A stretch of DNA of 64,000 bases from Nocardia shimofusensis NBRC 100134 (GTDB lineage Bacteria > Actinomycetota > Actinomycetes > Mycobacteriales > Mycobacteriaceae). Under the pieces are notes generated by a model. That model made no database searches, was not told the DNA's origin, and saw only the letters and a program-made list of their open reading frames with translations. A program made the translations under genes and the position numbers. The stretch is from contig NZ_BDBT01000002.1 in NCBI RefSeq assembly GCF_001613125.1, positions 1 through 64,000 of the forward strand, given 5' to 3'. Below are positions 1 through 7,950 of the stretch, piece after piece; positions within the stretch are counted from its first letter, which is position 1; every line of letters begins with the position of its first letter.

Positions 1-1401
1 ACCGGGTGGGGCGGGAGTCGGCGCCGCCGAGGCGGGAGCAGGCGGTGTGGAGGCGCCGAAACCGGGAGCGGCGGGCGCCGAGACGGCGGGCGCGCTGTAT
101 TGCGGTGTGCCGCCACCCCACGGTGTCACCGGAGAGGCGGTGGCCGACGACAGCGGGGAGGCGGGGACAGCAGCCACCGGCGCGGCAGGGCCGGGCGGCG
201 GCGACACGGACGTGACAGGCTGCCTCCCCAAGGGGTCCCCGGAATGCGCGTTCGCGGCCGGCCCGGCACTCGCCGCGGTCGTCTCCCCCGGACCGAGGGC
301 CGACGCCTCGCTCTCCGGCACATCGTCCCCACGCCCGTCGCCTGGGTCGCCACCGTACGCGGCGTCCTGGCGTTCAGCGGCAGGGCCCTCGCTGTCCCCC
401 GCGCTCGATTGCCCCGCGCGTCCTTGCCCTTCCGCGAACGGCCCACCGTCTCCCGGCCCACCGTCTCCCGGCGCACCGTCTCCCGGCGTACCGTCTCCCG
501 GCGTACCGTCCCCGTCCGAGTGCGGTGTGTCCGTGCCCGGCGCCGCGGCGCCCCCGGGCGTCGGCGCATCGTGCGCTGTCGTAGTCCCCGGCGCGGGCTC
601 GTCCCGCACCTGCCCGCCGAGGTCGGTATCCCTGTCGAAGGCGTGGCCGGGGAGGCTGCTGTCGGCGAGAGCGCTCTGCCCCTCCCCCGGAGAACCGACC
701 GGCATCCCGGCAGCCGGCGAGGCGCCGTCGGTCAGTTCCGTCTCCGGGATGTCGTGCTCCGGCAACCCGGCGCCGCCCTCGGCCGGATCCTCGTCGCCGG
801 GGGCATCGGCCGAGTTCCCGCCGGCCCCGGAGGCGCCGAGCAACTGTTGCGGATCACCCACCCCCTCGTCCGATCCCGAACCGGGACCGGCGAGCACACC
901 CGCGACGGGTGACGGGAAGCTCGGCAATGTCGGGGCGATCGCGGTGTAGGCCCGCAGGTACAGATTCGCCATGTCGTCGCGGGCCTGTTCCTCGGCGGCA
1001 TTGCGGGCACGGGCGGCATCCGACCCGGTCGCGGCCTCGACGGCGGGGGGAATGGCGGCGCGGAAACGTGCGGCCGCGTCGGCGGCGGCCTGCACGGGGG
1101 CGGTCTGGGCCCCCAGTGCGGCGGCGAGCGTGCCGAGGCCGGTGAGCAGGTCGCGAACGCGTGGGTGCGCGGCGTCGGCGGCGGCGCCCTCCCAGCCGAG
1201 TCCGACCGCCGTGCTCACCGCCGCCTCGAAGCGTTCGGCAGCGGCGGACACGATGGCGGCGAGCTCGGTCCACGCGTCGACGGCGGCGGTGATGTCGCCG
1301 GGCGCGAACCTGCTCGCGGCCTGCTCGATCCGCGCGTGGGAGAAGTTGTGCGGGTTCTCGGTATCGGAGATGACCCGGCCGTCGGTTCCGTGGGTGTGCA
1401 T
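1..1401 (-). CDS. ESX/PPE-like secreted protein, 3' end outside window
   Basis: The reading frame runs without a stop from the ATG at 1401 to the window edge (467 codons seen), preceded by GAGGGGG 4-10 nt upstream; an in-frame ATG at 1416 is the alternative start. The first ~150 residues are Ala-rich and helical with a GWEGAAADA stretch resembling the WxG turn of WXG100/PPE proteins. The remainder is a low-complexity Pro/Gly/Ala/Asp tail that includes five GDGxP pentapeptides. This layout (helical hairpin plus disordered tail) is usual for type VII (ESX) secretion substrates, so export is inferred, not shown. No partner gene lies on the visible side. The exact family (PPE, EspB-like or other) cannot be told from the visible part. 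Confidence 0.6.
   Translation of the reverse strand, partial: MHTHGTDGRVISDTENPHNFSHARIEQAASRFAPGDITAAVDAWTELAAIVSAAAERFEAAVSTAVGLGWEGAAADAAHPRVRDLLTGLGTLAAALGAQTAPVQAAADAAARFRAAIPPAVEAATGSDAARARNAAEEQARDDMANLYLRAYTAIAPTLPSFPSPVAGVLAGPGSGSDEGVGDPQQLLGASGAGGNSADAPGDEDPAEGGAGLPEHDIPETELTDGASPAAGMPVGSPGEGQSALADSSLPGHAFDRDTDLGGQVRDEPAPGTTTAHDAPTPGGAAAPGTDTPHSDGDGTPGDGTPGDGAPGDGGPGDGGPFAEGQGRAGQSSAGDSEGPAAERQDAAYGGDPGDGRGDDVPESEASALGPGETTAASAGPAANAHSGDPLGRQPVTSVSPPPGPAAPVAAVPASPLSSATASPVTPWGGGTPQYSAPAVSAPAAPGFGASTPPAPASAAPTPAPPG
441..515 (-). repeat. 15-bp in-frame tandem repeat, five units
   Basis: Five consecutive 15-bp units (441-455, 456-470, 471-485, 486-500, 501-515) encode GDGTP, GDGTP, GDGAP, GDGGP and GDGGP on the minus strand within the tail of the ESX/PPE-like protein. 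The units differ at only a few positions, which suggests recent expansion and possible length variation between strains. Confidence 0.85.
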
Positions 1402-1531
1402 CGCGCCCCCTCGCATCGATGTCGTCGATCGGGTTAGACGCGGCCGACCCGTGCACGGTTCCGCCGAATTCCGTTGTCCGGGTCCGGCACCGGACCTACG
1501 GGCGCCCGGCGGACCGGAGCGGCGGGGACGG

Positions 1532-1822
1532 CTAGGAGTGCTCTGCCAGGTAGCGGATGTAGAAGGGGCGCAACTGGTCGGCGATCTCGCTGTCACCGGC
1601 ATGCAGGTAGTCGTCGAGAAGCGGCGGCAGGTACTTGATGTCGAGCTCGCTCTCGGAGAGATTGCCCGCGGCGGCCTCGGCGGCGGGGATGAGAGTCAGC
1701 AACTCCCACAGGTACTTCACGTCGACCCGGCGCACCGCAGTCTTCACCGCACGCTCGTGCAGCTCCTTGGACGAGAGCTTGTCCAGCTCCTCGTACTTGC
1801 TCATCTCCGTGTCACCGGCCAT
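1532..1822 (-). CDS. small conserved hypothetical protein (96 aa)
   Basis: A 96-residue acidic, helical protein with no signal peptide or membrane segment. The second half has a leucine/tyrosine-rich run (KYLWELL, IKYLPPLLDDYL, FYIRYLAEH) like a small all-helical domain. An internal ATG at 1804 (MSKYEELDKL) may be the true start, because nothing resembling a ribosome site precedes 1822 and the sequence from residue 7 on looks like ordinary protein. It is separated from the ESX-like gene by 130 bp on the same strand. I do not recognise a function. Confidence 0.65.
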   Translation of the reverse strand: MAGDTEMSKYEELDKLSSKELHERAVKTAVRRVDVKYLWELLTLIPAAEAAAGNLSESELDIKYLPPLLDDYLHAGDSEIADQLRPFYIRYLAEHS

Positions 1823-1960
1823 GCCGCGACTCTATCGCCCGCCCGGCGACGACGCCTCGAGTTCTCCAGCACAGCCCTGGTGAGCTGCGAGTTAACCGGA
1901 ACTTCACCCAGCAGCATCGCTGATCATCGAGCGCGGACCCGGCAACGACCTGTAGCGTCG

Positions 1961-2062
1961 ATGATGCGGATCGCGTTGGTGTGGTTCGTACGGGAGGTCC
2001 TGACTTTGACTGAACTATTCAGTTCGAGGGGGCCGGCACCCGGCCCTCATGACCACGACTGA
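1961..2062 (+). other. possible 33-aa leader ORF before phoH2
   Basis: ATGATG at 1961 opens a 33-codon frame that ends with TGA at 2060-2062, in the same frame as phoH2 and 75 bp before its start. In mycobacteria a short antitoxin-like gene (phoAT) is reported just upstream of phoH2, which is why this is listed. Its sequence (begins MMRIALVW, ends PHDHD) shows no clear homology that I can judge, and no ribosome site is obvious. Confidence 0.2.
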
Positions 2063-2137
2063 CGTCGGGTCATCAGGACGGACCGGTCCAGCGAGATCGT
2101 TCGCACGGGTGCCGGGCGAACGCAAAAGGAGCCCACC

Positions 2138-3556
2138 GTGACTGCTGCACGCTCCGTTTCCGCCTCCTCGGCGACCTCCCATTCCACCGGTATCGGGGAA
2201 AACCCCGGAACGAGAACTGCCGGTTCGAGCGAGCCCGAGGAAGCCCGCGCCCCGCATCACACGGCATCCAAGACCTTCGTCATCGACACGTCGGTCCTGC
2301 TCTCCGACCCCTGGGCCTTCACCCGGTTCGGCGAGCACGACGTCGTCCTGCCGCTGGTCGTCATCAGTGAGCTGGAAGGTAAACGGCACCATCACGAACT
2401 GGGCTGGTTCGCGCGGGAAGCTCTGCGCAACCTCGATGACCTGCGCGTCGCGCACGGCAGGCTCGACGAGCCGCTGCCGATCGGCGTCGAGGGCGGAACC
2501 CTGCAGGTGGAACTGAACCACACCGATCCCTCGGTGCTCCCGGTCGGCTTCCGCACCGAGACCAACGACTCCCGGATCCTGGCCTGCGCGCTGAATCTCG
2601 CGGCCGAGGGCCGCCGGGTCGTGCTGGTGTCCAAGGACATTCCGCTGCGCGTCAAGGCGAGCGCGGTCGGTCTGCGCGCCGACGGCTACCACGCACAGGA
2701 CGTGGTGACCTCCGGCTGGACCGGCATGGTCGAACTCGACGTGGCCTCCACCCAGATCGACCAGCTCTACGCCGAATCGGTCCTGGATCTGGAGCAGGCA
2801 CGGGAGCTGCCCTGCCACACCGGCATCCGGCTGCTCGGCAGCAGCTCGAGCGCGTTGGGCAGGGTCACCCCGGACAAGCGGGTGCAACTGGTGCGCGAAC
2901 GCGAAGCCTTCGGTTTGCACGGACGTTCCGCCGAGCAGCGCATCGCGCTGGACCTGCTGCTCGACGAGAGCATCGGCATCGTCTCGCTCGGCGGCAAGGC
3001 GGGCACCGGCAAGTCGGCGCTGGCGCTGACCGCGGGGCTGGAAGCGGTGCTGGAGCGCCGTTCCCAGCGCAAGGTGGTCGTGTTCCGGCCGCTGTACGCG
3101 GTGGGCGGGCAGGAACTGGGCTACCTGCCGGGCAGCGAGAGCGAGAAGATGGGCCCGTGGGCCCAGGCGGTGTTCGACACCCTCGACGGTCTGGCCTCTC
3201 CCGAGGTGATGGAGGAGGTGCTCAGCCGGGACATGCTGGAGGTCCTGCCGCTGACCCACATCCGCGGCCGGTCGCTGCACGACTCGTTCGTGATCGTCGA
3301 CGAGGCGCAGTCGCTGGAACGCAACGTGCTGCTCACGGTGCTGAGCCGGCTCGGGTCGGGGTCGCGGGTGGTGCTCACCCACGACGTGGCCCAGCGCGAC
3401 AATCTGCGGGTCGGCAGACACGACGGCGTCGCGGCGGTGATCGAAAAGCTCAAGGGCCATCCGCTTTTCGCGCACGTCACGCTCACGCGCAGCGAGCGCT
3501 CGCCGATCGCGGCGCTGGTCACCGAGATGCTCGAGGAGTACGGCCCGACCTCCTGA
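2138..3556 (+). CDS. phoH2: PhoH2-type PIN ribonuclease-RNA helicase fusion
   Basis: GTG start with AAAGGAG at 2126-2132, six bases upstream. The 472-residue protein has a ~42-residue disordered head, a PIN nuclease domain from about residue 45 to 190 (acidic motif FVIDTSVLL with D50; ETNDSRILA downstream) and a C-terminal PhoH ATPase with Walker [10 protein letters not shown] near 285-293 and Walker B FVIVDEAQ near 384-391. Mycobacterial PhoH2 is an ATP-dependent, sequence-specific RNA unwinding and cleaving enzyme, and the catalytic residues visible here fit that activity. It heads the conserved phoH2-desA2-glyA order, but there is a 185-bp gap to the next gene, so it is probably its own transcription unit. 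Confidence 0.9.
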   Translation: MTAARSVSASSATSHSTGIGENPGTRTAGSSEPEEARAPHHTASKTFVIDTSVLLSDPWAFTRFGEHDVVLPLVVISELEGKRHHHELGWFAREALRNLDDLRVAHGRLDEPLPIGVEGGTLQVELNHTDPSVLPVGFRTETNDSRILACALNLAAEGRRVVLVSKDIPLRVKASAVGLRADGYHAQDVVTSGWTGMVELDVASTQIDQLYAESVLDLEQARELPCHTGIRLLGSSSSALGRVTPDKRVQLVREREAFGLHGRSAEQRIALDLLLDESIGIVSLGGKAGTGKSALALTAGLEAVLERRSQRKVVVFRPLYAVGGQELGYLPGSESEKMGPWAQAVFDTLDGLASPEVMEEVLSRDMLEVLPLTHIRGRSLHDSFVIVDEAQSLERNVLLTVLSRLGSGSRVVLTHDVAQRDNLRVGRHDGVAAVIEKLKGHPLFAHVTLTRSERSPIAALVTEMLEEYGPTS

Positions 3557-3741
3557 GTCCAGCGAACACTCAGAGTGTGTTTCGAACCACACGTCGAGGA
3601 GTAATATCCGCCGAGTTACCAGTTCGGCATCGATTCGGTCCCCCGTGAGCCGATTCGCCGACTCGTTGCCGTTCTCGGCCAAGGTTCCGTGCGGCGTCGC
3701 GTTCCCGCGGCGTCGCACGGAATCCGACGAGAGGGATTCGA

Positions 3742-4329
3742 ATGCACCACACTCGACGCTCGGCCGGATTCGTAGCGGCAGTGGCCTCCACCGCGCTGCT
3801 TCTCACAGGCTGCTCCGACGACAGCGACGACGACACCACCGTGGTCACCATGACCACTCCCCCGATGGCCACCATGACCGCCCCCGCCGAGGGACGGGCG
3901 ACCTCACCCACCTCCCCCACCTCGACCGGCGACGCCGACAACGACACCGACGCCGGCGCCTCGGAGGAGACCCGGATCGTCACGCCCGGAGGCGCCGAGA
4001 TCACCGTGTCCGGCGACATCTACGAGAAGTACCGGGCGAGCGGCGGCCCGGCAAGCCCGCTCGGCATGCCGCTCGAGCCCGAGGAAGCGGCTCCCGACGG
4101 CGGCAGGTATCAGGACTTCGAGGGCGGCACGATCTACGAGCCCGCCGAGGGCGAACCGCACATCGTGTGGGGCGCGATCCGCGAGGCGTGGGAGGACAAC
4201 GGCGGCGCGGCAGGCGAACTCGGCTACCCCACCTCCGACGAGAGCGACATCCCCGGCGGCAAGCAGAGCACGTTCAGCGGCGGCACCATCACCTGGGTGG
4301 ACGGCCGGATCACCGTCACGCCCAGCTGA
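3742..4329 (+). CDS. LGFP-repeat lipoprotein
   Basis: A 195-residue protein with a type II signal peptide: basic MHHTRR, hydrophobic core, then lipobox LLTGC (Cys at about residue 24). A Thr/Pro/Asp-rich linker of ~65 residues follows, then a C-terminal domain with two LGFP-type repeats (GGPASPLGMP and GGAAGELGYP). LGFP repeats occur in corynebacterial and mycobacterial cell-envelope proteins, including some mycolyltransferases, and are thought to bind the arabinogalactan or peptidoglycan layer. GAGAGGG sits about six bases before the ATG. The protein is probably a surface-anchored wall-binding lipoprotein; there is no catalytic domain. Confidence 0.8.
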   Translation: MHHTRRSAGFVAAVASTALLLTGCSDDSDDDTTVVTMTTPPMATMTAPAEGRATSPTSPTSTGDADNDTDAGASEETRIVTPGGAEITVSGDIYEKYRASGGPASPLGMPLEPEEAAPDGGRYQDFEGGTIYEPAEGEPHIVWGAIREAWEDNGGAAGELGYPTSDESDIPGGKQSTFSGGTITWVDGRITVTPS

Positions 4330-4431
4330 CGTGAGTCTCCGACCCGCCCGGACCGCGCCCGACGCGGTCCGGGCTCTCCCCGGTCCCGGCGCGATTCTCG
4401 CCCGGCTCCCCCATCTCGGGCGCACAACGGC

Positions 4432-4437
4432 TAGGTT
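4432..4437 (+). promoter_or_regulatory. candidate -10 box of a leaderless desA2 transcript
   Basis: TAGGTT ends six bases before the GTG start at 4444, and no Shine-Dalgarno sequence is visible. That spacing puts transcription start at or next to the start codon, as in many actinobacterial leaderless mRNAs. Confidence 0.4.
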
Positions 4438-4443
4438 GTCCTC

Positions 4444-5310
4444 GTGCAAACACTGTTGACCGATCGCGAGCTGCTGGAGTCACTCGCCGACGAGGCGGAA
4501 CTGAATCTGCGTCGTCATGTCGCCGTCGCCGACGGATGGCAGCCCCACGATCTCGTCCCGTGGGACGACGGGCGCAACTTCGCCTTCCTCGGCGGGACCG
4601 ACTGGGAGCCCGGCCAGGCCCGGCTCAGCGAGGTCGCCGTGGTCGCGCTGACCGTGAGCGTGCTGATCGCCGACAACCTCCCCTCCTACCACCGCGAGCT
4701 GGGCAAGTACCTGCGCACCGGTCCGTGGTGGCGCTGGGTGGGCCGGTGGACTGCCGAAGAGAATCGGCACGAAATCCTCATCCGCAACTACCTGATGGTC
4801 ACCCGGTCGGTCGATCCGGTCGAGCTGGAACGCGCCCGGATGAGCCACATGACCCTCGGTTTCGGCCGCGAGCCGCTGCATCTGCTCGATGTGCTGGCCG
4901 TCAACGCCTTCGAGGAGGCCGCGTCGGCGCTGCGTCACCGCAATACCGCCGCGCTGAACGAGAACCCGCTGGTCACGGCGATCGCCGAGCGCATCGCCGC
5001 CGACGACGCGCTGCAGTCGGAGTTCTTCGCCTCGATGGTCGCCGCGGCGTTCGAGCTGGCGCCGGACCAGACCATGCGCGCGGTCGCCGATCGGGTCGCC
5101 GGGTTCTCGGTGCCGAAGGTGGAGCTGCCCGACGGTCGTTCCAGCGACACGATGCTGGCCGAGGCGGGCATCTACGACCCGGCCGTCGAGGACGAGCAGG
5201 TCTTCGCTCCGCTGCTGCGCCGGTGGAATGTGTTCGGGCGCACCGATCTCGGGCCCGAGGGCGAGGCAGCCCGCACCGAACTCGAGCGCCTGCGCGCGTT
5301 CGCTTCCTGA
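4444..5310 (+). CDS. desA2: acyl-ACP desaturase-like protein (DesA2 family), incomplete diiron site
   Basis: The 288-residue protein belongs to the soluble acyl-ACP desaturase (ferritin-like diiron) family; M. tuberculosis desA2 lies beside glyA in the same way. EENRH at 105-109 matches the second-helix Glu/His ligands and FEE at 157-159 the third helix. The first-helix segment reads LIADNLPSY, where catalytic members have TEDNLPSY or TEEALPTY, so the ligand Glu appears to be Ala76. The fourth-helix DEKRH motif reads DDALQ (187-191), replacing Glu by Asp and His by Gln. Classical desaturation therefore looks doubtful; a lipid-binding or altered redox role is possible. A strong terminator follows. 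Confidence 0.8.
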   Translation: MQTLLTDRELLESLADEAELNLRRHVAVADGWQPHDLVPWDDGRNFAFLGGTDWEPGQARLSEVAVVALTVSVLIADNLPSYHRELGKYLRTGPWWRWVGRWTAEENRHEILIRNYLMVTRSVDPVELERARMSHMTLGFGREPLHLLDVLAVNAFEEAASALRHRNTAALNENPLVTAIAERIAADDALQSEFFASMVAAAFELAPDQTMRAVADRVAGFSVPKVELPDGRSSDTMLAEAGIYDPAVEDEQVFAPLLRRWNVFGRTDLGPEGEAARTELERLRAFAS

Positions 5311-5312
5311 CA

Positions 5313-5360
5313 CACGAGAAAGGCCGGACCCGGTTCTCACCGGGTCCGGCCTTTCTCGTG
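5313..5360. terminator. bidirectional terminator between desA2 and glyA
   Basis: A perfect 22-bp stem (5313-5334 with 5339-5360) closes a TCTC loop. It is AAAGG/CCTTT-flanked, so both convergent genes get A/T-rich ends. It lies 2 bp after the desA2 stop and 38 bp beyond the glyA stop. Confidence 0.9.
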
Positions 5361-5398
5361 CTCGGGAGCTGCGCCAGGGGCGCGGACTCGCGCGGGAC

Positions 5399-6694
5399 TC
5401 AGCCCAGCAGGCGCCAGTCCTCGAGACCCTGGTAGAGCGGGACGCTCTGGGCCAGCGTCGCGACCCGGCCGCGCAGGGTCGCCACATCCGAACCGCCCGC
5501 CAGCGCGGTGGCGATGATGTCGGCGACCTCGGTGAATTCGGTGTCGCCGAAACCGCGGGTGGCCAGCGCCGCCGTGCCGATGCGCAGGCCGGAGGTCACC
5601 ATCGGCGGGCGCGGGTCGAACGGGACCGCGTTGCGGTTGACGGTGATGCCGATCTCGTGCAGCAGATCCTCGCCCTGCTGACCGTCGAGTTCGGAGTTGC
5701 GCAGGTCGACGAGCACCAGGTGCACGTCGGTGCCGCCGGTCAGCACGCTGATGCCCTTGCCCGCGACATCGCTGCCGGTGAGGCGCTCGGCGAGGATCTT
5801 GGCGCCGGAGAGGGTGCGCGCCTGGCGGTCGCGGAACTCCTCGGTGCCCGCGATCTTGAAGGCCACGGCCTTGGCGGCGACGGCGTGCATGAGCGGGCCG
5901 CCCTGCTGGCCGGGGAAGACCGCGCTGTTGATCTTCTTGGCGAATTCCTGCTTGGCCAGGATCAGGCCGGAGCGGGGACCGCCGAGGGTCTTGTGCACCG
6001 TGGAGGAGACGACGTCGGCGTAGGGCACCGGCGAGGGATGCAGACCGGCGGCGACCAGACCGGCGAAGTGCGCCATGTCCACCCACAGGTAGGCGCCCAC
6101 CTCGTCGGCGATCTCGCGGAAGGCGGCGAAGTCCTGGTGACGCGGGTAGGCCGACCAGCCGGCCACGATCACCTTCGGCTCGGCCTCGAGGGCGATGGTG
6201 CGCACCTCGTCCATGTCGACGCGGTGGTCTTCCTTGCTCACCCCGTAGGAGTGCACCTCGTAGAGCTTGCCGGAGAAGTTCAGCCGCATGCCGTGGGTGA
6301 GGTGACCGCCGTGCGCGAGGTCGAGGCCGAGCATCTTCTCGCCCGGGTTCAGCAGCGACATCAGCACCGCGGCATTGGCCTGCGCGCCGGAATGCGGCTG
6401 GACATTGGCGAATTCGGCGCCGAACAGCTCCTTGGCACGCTCGCGGGCGAGGTTCTCCACCACATCGACGTCTTCACAGCCGCCGTAGTAGCGCCTGCCC
6501 GGGTAACCTTCGGCGTACTTGTTGGTCAGCACGCTGCCCTGAGCCTGCAGCACCGCGCGCGGCACGAAGTTCTCCGAGGCGATCATCTCGAGGGTGTCGC
6601 GCTCGCGGGCGAGTTCGCCTGCCATCGCGGCAGCGAGCTCGGGATCGAGCTCACCGAGAGACTGGGTATTGACAGAGGCGGTCGTCTGCGTCAC
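5399..6694 (-). CDS. glyA: serine hydroxymethyltransferase
   Basis: A 431-residue PLP enzyme of fold type I that interconverts serine and glycine while charging tetrahydrofolate with a one-carbon unit, in the cytosol. The PLP-lysine motif [13 protein letters not shown] is intact, as are the N-terminal ASENF motif and the YYGG(C)E motif ([11 protein letters not shown]). The length is typical. Start is the GTG at 6694; it has no Shine-Dalgarno sequence but a TAGACT hexamer six bases upstream, so leaderless initiation is likely. It is convergent with desA2 and shares its terminator. Confidence 0.97.
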   Translation of the reverse strand: MTQTTASVNTQSLGELDPELAAAMAGELARERDTLEMIASENFVPRAVLQAQGSVLTNKYAEGYPGRRYYGGCEDVDVVENLARERAKELFGAEFANVQPHSGAQANAAVLMSLLNPGEKMLGLDLAHGGHLTHGMRLNFSGKLYEVHSYGVSKEDHRVDMDEVRTIALEAEPKVIVAGWSAYPRHQDFAAFREIADEVGAYLWVDMAHFAGLVAAGLHPSPVPYADVVSSTVHKTLGGPRSGLILAKQEFAKKINSAVFPGQQGGPLMHAVAAKAVAFKIAGTEEFRDRQARTLSGAKILAERLTGSDVAGKGISVLTGGTDVHLVLVDLRNSELDGQQGEDLLHEIGITVNRNAVPFDPRPPMVTSGLRIGTAALATRGFGDTEFTEVADIIATALAGGSDVATLRGRVATLAQSVPLYQGLEDWRLLG

Positions 6695-6700
6695 CGGTTC

Positions 6701-6706
6701 AGTCTA
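6701..6706 (-). promoter_or_regulatory. candidate -10 box of a leaderless glyA transcript
   Basis: On the minus strand TAGACT ends six bases before the GTG start at 6694, and no ribosome site is visible between them. Confidence 0.4.
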
Positions 6707-6724
6707 TGGGGACCTCGGCAGCGC

Positions 6725-7312
6725 TCACGCGGGGGGTTGCTGGGTGGCGTGCCGTTGTTCCGCGGCCAGCAACAGCAGCAGATTCTCCTCGGCCTCGTCC
6801 AACGGCCGAGCCGACTTCGCCGCGCGGGCCACCAGAATCGCGCCTTCCACAGTGCTGACGAGGAAACCCGCCAGCGAGCGAGCGCGGGCGGCAGTCAAGC
6901 CCGCGCCTTCCAGCGCCGCGGCGAGGCGGGTGGACCAGTCCTCGAAGGCGGCGGCCGCGGCCGCCTGCACCCCGGGTTCGGATTGGGCGAGCGCCGCGCC
7001 CGCGACCGGACAGCCTGCCCCGAAGTCACCGGAGCTCAACAACCATCTGCCCCAGCCGACCAGAGCCACCGCCCAATCGGCGGGTTCGCCGGTCGAGACG
7101 ACGCGGTCGATGTGCGCCGAGACCCGCTGACCGCCGACCGAGGTCGCGGCTTGCACCAGCTCGCTCTTTCCGCCGGGGAAGTGCTGGTAGAGCGAATTCC
7201 TCGAGGTGTTCGTGCGGGCCAGCAGCGCGGCCAGACCCGCACCCTGGACGCCCTGTTCGCGCACCAGGGCGATGGCGCCTTCGATCAGGCGGTCACGCGG
7301 TCCGTTGCGCAT
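6725..7312 (-). CDS. TetR-family repressor
   Basis: A TetR protein of 195 residues with an N-terminal helix-turn-helix (AALLARTNTSRNSLYQHFPGG) and a ligand-binding C-terminus of the LmrA/YxaF type (GCPVAGAALAQSEP, VEGAILVARA). The frame is open up to 7417, but that extension would run through the operator region and is Arg/Gly-rich. The ATG at 7312 is preferred because AGGGGA precedes it by about five bases; a GTG at 7345 is the alternative. It is divergent from the thioesterase gene, with two matching palindromes between them, so it probably represses that gene and itself. The inducer is unknown. Confidence 0.85.
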   Translation of the reverse strand: MRNGPRDRLIEGAIALVREQGVQGAGLAALLARTNTSRNSLYQHFPGGKSELVQAATSVGGQRVSAHIDRVVSTGEPADWAVALVGWGRWLLSSGDFGAGCPVAGAALAQSEPGVQAAAAAAFEDWSTRLAAALEGAGLTAARARSLAGFLVSTVEGAILVARAAKSARPLDEAEENLLLLLAAEQRHATQQPPA

Positions 7313-7392
7313 CCGCTTCCCCTGTCCATCCGTGCCGTCCTTCACCTCGACCACCGAACCATGTCGCCGCGGGGCACCGCCACCACGGTTGC

Positions 7393-7410
7393 ATGAACCG
7401 ATCGGTCCAT
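7393..7410. promoter_or_regulatory. TetR operator 1 (imperfect palindrome)
   Basis: ATGAACCGATCGGTCCAT is an 18-bp inverted repeat with one mismatched pair, sharing the core TGAACCGATCGGT with the second site. The centres are 36 bp apart. The flanking GC...GC extends the symmetry. Confidence 0.75.
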
Positions 7411-7428
7411 GCTGCAATCATGACAGAT

Positions 7429-7446
7429 GTGAACCGATCGGTTCAC
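7429..7446. promoter_or_regulatory. TetR operator 2 (perfect palindrome)
   Basis: GTGAACCGATCGGTTCAC is a perfect 18-bp palindrome that ends 13 bp before the thioesterase ATG, so bound repressor would block its promoter or ribosome access. It is the strongest operator candidate in the window. Confidence 0.85.
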
Positions 7447-7459
7447 CGAAAGGAACGAC

Positions 7460-7909
7460 ATGACCTCCACCGACATCGACCTGGCCTCGCTGTCCGGCCT
7501 GGAACTGCTGCGCGCCACGTTCTCCGTGCCGGAGCGGCCGCCGTTCATCGGCGACCTGCTCGGCATGGAGGTCGACGAACTCGAGCACGGCAAGGCGGTC
7601 TTCGCGGTCCGCACCCGCCCGGACTTCGCCAACCCGCTGGGCACCACGCACGGCGGCATCTGCGCGACCCTGCTGGACTCGGTCATGGCATGCGCCGTGC
7701 ACACCACCCTGGACGCGGGCGTCGGCTACACGACCCTCGAACTGAAGGTCAACTACATCCGCTCCGCGCCGACCGACGGCCGCCGCCTCACCGCGACCGG
7801 CACCACCATCCACGTCGGCCGCACCACCGCCACGGCCGAGGGCCGGGTGGTCGACGAAGACGGCAAGCTCGTCGCCCACGCGACCACCACCTGCGCCATC
7901 TTCCGCTGA
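7460..7909 (+). CDS. PaaI-type hotdog thioesterase
   Basis: A 149-residue single hotdog-fold protein. The motif THGGICATLLDSVMACA carries the HGG turn and the Asp on the central helix that is typical of PaaI/YbgC-like acyl-CoA thioesterases, and the last strand (GKLVAHATTTCAIF) matches the family end. AAAGGA precedes the ATG by five bases. These enzymes hydrolyse aromatic or medium-chain acyl-CoAs in the cytosol; the substrate cannot be deduced. It is divergent from and likely repressed by the adjacent TetR protein, which suggests an inducible detoxification or catabolic role. Confidence 0.88.
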   Translation: MTSTDIDLASLSGLELLRATFSVPERPPFIGDLLGMEVDELEHGKAVFAVRTRPDFANPLGTTHGGICATLLDSVMACAVHTTLDAGVGYTTLELKVNYIRSAPTDGRRLTATGTTIHVGRTTATAEGRVVDEDGKLVAHATTTCAIFR

Positions 7910-7950
7910 GCCATTCGACCACCCGGCCGGGCCATCGGCGGGCCCGCTGC

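Noticed and set aside
47-949. 300-residue Pro/Ser-rich plus-strand frame at the left edge
   Set aside because: Antisense to the ESX-like gene; its repeats mirror the GDGxP repeat on the other strand, and no ribosome site or homology is evident.
5228-7396. 722-residue plus-strand open frame
   Set aside because: It lies antisense to glyA and the TetR gene, is His/Gly/Arg-rich without domains, and is a by-product of high GC; the minus-strand genes have clear family motifs.
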